This document shows positions 62,257-64,000 of a DNA stretch of 64,000 nt, one piece after another. Position 1 is the stretch's first letter. Every line of letters begins with the position of its first letter. The stretch is from Pandoraea sp. PE-S2T-3 (lineage in GTDB: Bacteria > Pseudomonadota > Gammaproteobacteria > Burkholderiales > Burkholderiaceae). The notes beneath the pieces are model-generated. The model worked only from the letters and a program-made list of their open reading frames with translations, had not been told where the DNA came from and made no database searches. The position numbers were made by a program, and so were the translations under genes. The stretch covers positions 124,001 to 188,000 of the forward strand of contig NZ_NGUQ01000037.1 of assembly GCF_002179965.1 (NCBI RefSeq), read 5' to 3'.

Positions 62257-62976
62257 TTATTCCTGATTCGCTTGCGACGCCGGATCGATCAGGTAGACGC
62301 CCTGCGAGAGCGCCTGCTTCACTTCGCGCGTGCGCTCGTCGACGCTCACTTCTTCTTCGCCCGCTTCGATGGCGTCGTAGGCCTGACGGACCACTTCGGC
62401 CGGGGAGAGTTTTTCGGCGTCGAAGCCGCGCGTCAGATCGGTATCGATGAAGCCCGCATGCAGGCCGACGACCTGCGTGTTCTGGGCGCGCAAGGCCAGA
62501 CGCGTGCCATTGGTGAGCGACCACGCGGCTGCCTTCGAGATCGCGTATTCGGGAATGACGCTTGAGCTGATCCAACTGACGATGGACAGCACATTCAGGA
62601 TCGCGCCGCCGCCGTTACGACCGAGGGTATCGGCGAACGCCTGCGTCGTTGAGAGGATGCCAAAGACATTGGTTTCAAACGTGTCGCGCAGCAGCTTGTC
62701 GGCACCGGGGCGTGTCAGACCTTCGGTCACGCGCGCAATACCTGCATTGTTGATGAGCAACGTCACGTCGCCTGCCAGTTGAGCAGCAGCGGCGACTTCC
62801 TCGGGGTTGGTCACGTCGAGCTTGACGGGAATCACGCCCGGCAGCGTGACGTTGGCCGGATCGCGCGACCCGGCGTACACCTTCTTCGCCCCACGGGCGA
62901 GGGCCTGTTTGGCAAATTCCAGCCCCAGACCCCGGTTGGCACCGGTCACAAATACGACAGCATCCTTGATGTTCAT
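62257..62976 (-). CDS. Short-chain dehydrogenase/reductase (SDR)
   Basis: A 239-residue classical SDR. The cofactor motif TGANRGLG (11-18) is followed by LLINNAGIA (~73-81) and the catalytic YxxxK as YAISK. GGAG seven bases upstream supports ATG 62976. It is divergent from a TetR regulator, with two operator-like sites between them, so repression by TetR is likely. Substrate unknown. Confidence 0.92.
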   Translation of the reverse strand: MNIKDAVVFVTGANRGLGLEFAKQALARGAKKVYAGSRDPANVTLPGVIPVKLDVTNPEEVAAAAQLAGDVTLLINNAGIARVTEGLTRPGADKLLRDTFETNVFGILSTTQAFADTLGRNGGGAILNVLSIVSWISSSVIPEYAISKAAAWSLTNGTRLALRAQNTQVVGLHAGFIDTDLTRGFDAEKLSPAEVVRQAYDAIEAGEEEVSVDERTREVKQALSQGVYLIDPASQANQE

Positions 62977-63039
62977 TGCAGCGCTCCAGCGGAGTAGGTA
63001 AGCCGCGCAGTGCGGCATGGCTTCAGCTATACTTCATGA

Positions 63040-63114
63040 CAATTGTGATCGCCATCGTCATTGAGGGGCATTGTGCCGAGCTGCACGTCACTTTGTCAAT
63101 GGTGATCAACATTG
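63040..63114. promoter_or_regulatory. Two copies of an 18-base operator-like element between SDR and TetR genes
   Basis: CAATGGTGATCAACATTG (63097-63114) is nearly palindromic (8 of 9 base pairs). CAATTGTGATCGCCATCG (63040-63057) matches it in 14 of 18 positions. Both lie in the 230-base divergent gap, one near each gene, as expected of TetR operators. Confidence 0.6.
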
Positions 63115-63206
63115 TCTTTTTCGATCGCGTCAATTGATGCGATGTCGCTGATCCGGTGTCGCCACCTTAGCGGGTTCGACGTGGGTCGTGCGTCGCAGGA
63201 GCCAAT

Positions 63207-63803
63207 ATGGGAATTTCGAGAGAAAAGGCCGCGGAGAACCGCGAGGCCATTGTCGCCGCCGCCGAGCGGCTGTTTCGTGAACATGGTGTCGATGCGGTCG
63301 GCCTGACCGCACTGATGAAGGAAGCAGGCTTCACACAGGGCGGGTTTTACAACCACTTCAAGTCGAAGGACGCGCTGGTGGCTGCCGTGCTGGCGCGGGC
63401 GGTCGAGGGGACGGGCGGGGTGCTCGCCGGTGGCGACGTGGCGTTGCAAGCGGCGATGTCGCCGGAAGAGCGCGTCGAGCGCTATTTGTCCCCCGCGCAT
63501 CGCGACGACGTGGCGTGCGGTTGTGCGATGGCAGGATTTGCGGGCGATGCGCCTCGCATCGGCCCGGAAGCGCAAGCCTGCTATGCACAAGGGCTCGCCG
63601 ATGTCATCGGCACGCTGACCGGCGCTGCTCTGGCGCAGGGAATGACCGAGCAAGACGCTGCACAAGCCGCGATGGCGCGCTTCTCGCAGATGGTCGGCAC
63701 GCTGGTGCTGTCTCGGGCCGTCGCAGGCGCGGATCCGGTGCTCTCGGAAGCGTTGCTGGCGGCCGGACGTCAGGCATTGACAGGGCGAGCGAAGGGCGCT
63801 TGA
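63207..63803 (+). CDS. TetR/AcrR-family transcriptional regulator
   Basis: A 198-residue regulator. The HTH is EAIVAAAERLFREHGVDAVGLTALMKEAGFTQGGFYNHFKSKDALVAAVLARA (~13-65). The C-terminal region (AHRDDVACGCAMAGFAGDAPRIGPEAQACYAQGL) fits the TetR_C branch often next to SDR or reductase genes; two Cys near ~104-106 could sense oxidants or electrophiles, but this is a guess. It is divergent from the SDR gene, with probable operators between. Confidence 0.92.
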   Translation: MGISREKAAENREAIVAAAERLFREHGVDAVGLTALMKEAGFTQGGFYNHFKSKDALVAAVLARAVEGTGGVLAGGDVALQAAMSPEERVERYLSPAHRDDVACGCAMAGFAGDAPRIGPEAQACYAQGLADVIGTLTGAALAQGMTEQDAAQAAMARFSQMVGTLVLSRAVAGADPVLSEALLAAGRQALTGRAKGA

Positions 63804-63825
63804 GGCGGCGTGCGCGCAGTCCGTG

Positions 63826-63999
63826 TCAATGCGGCGGCCAACGCCACGCCGCTCGCAGGCGATCACGCAGGAAGTCGACGAACGCCCGGGTGCGCGGGGC
63901 CAGATGACGGCTGTGCGGATACACCGCGTGCAACGGCGAGGCGGGAATCGGCAGCGCAGGCAGCACGCGCACGAGCCGGCCCGCGTTGATGTCGTCGCC
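63826..63999 (-). CDS. C-terminal end of a LysR-family regulator (partial)
   Basis: Reading the minus strand to TGA at 63826-63828 gives GDDINAGRLVRVLPALPIP...HAVYPHSRHLAPRTRAFVDFLRDRLR, the end of the effector domain of an LTTR of the same branch as BpeT (YPHNRHLSPKVRVFVDFIAEL). The gene starts outside the window. Confidence 0.85.
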   Translation of the reverse strand, partial: GDDINAGRLVRVLPALPIPASPLHAVYPHSRHLAPRTRAFVDFLRDRLRAAWRWPPH

Positions 64000-64000
64000 C

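Noticed and set aside
1-64000. CRISPR arrays, tRNA or rRNA genes, insertion sequences
   Set aside because: No array-like spaced repeats, tRNA-type folds, rRNA motifs or transposase frames were found on reading both strands by eye; a small RNA gene could still be missed.

Overview
The window is GC-rich, densely coded DNA with no rRNA, tRNA, insertion sequence, phage gene or CRISPR array that I could recognise. Several gene sets point to a beta-proteobacterium of the Burkholderiaceae, and I think Pandoraea is most likely. These are an llpE-bpeE-bpeF-oprC efflux operon with a divergent bpeT, a pair of cyanophycin synthetases beside an ABC exporter and a DUF1854 gene, a Burkholderiales-type porin, and giant DUF3739 adhesins. 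The genus is an inference.

Layout. 1-337: last codons of a giant adhesin whose 3' end is nearly identical to that of the complete adhesin downstream. 533-2984: a cell-surface-signalling module made of an STN/TonB-C periplasmic protein, an ECF sigma factor and a FecR-type anti-sigma with a Tat-like motif. It lies directly upstream of a 4,090-residue two-partner-secretion adhesin (3123-15395). 15441-21734: polar amino acid ABC importer genes, a nitrilase-family amidase, a Pht5-like protein and a divergent MocR regulator. 21719-23589: NmrA-like reductase with a divergent HxlR regulator, and a GNAT. 23812-25514: hutG and hutC. 25551-27257: EamA transporter and TetR. 27405-30571: methyltransferase, AraC regulator, and a ParD-like protein overlapping a methionine aminopeptidase gene. 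30771-34187: small unknown protein, membrane protein, HPP-CBS protein, RcnB-like protein. 34604-43486: oprC, bpeF, bpeE and llpE on the minus strand, with bpeT and a GNAT on the plus strand. 43525-47870: serine hydrolase, CHAP-like protein, secreted unknown, LysR/tautomerase pair, nucleotidyltransferase. 48086-52505: cytochrome c, then a porin-sulfatase-FGE operon. 52596-61174: cyanophycin locus. 61247-62155: rdgC. 62257-63803: SDR and divergent TetR. 63826-end: 3' part of a LysR gene.

How it works together. Much of the window is regulator-plus-target pairs transcribed divergently: MocR, HxlR, BpeT, LysR/tautomerase and TetR/SDR. Several intergenic gaps hold inverted or direct repeats that look like operators and are listed. 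The two most system-like regions are the signalling/adhesin block at the left and the cyanophycin/ABC/DUF1854 block at the right. All family names come from reading the translated sequences; no database search was run.
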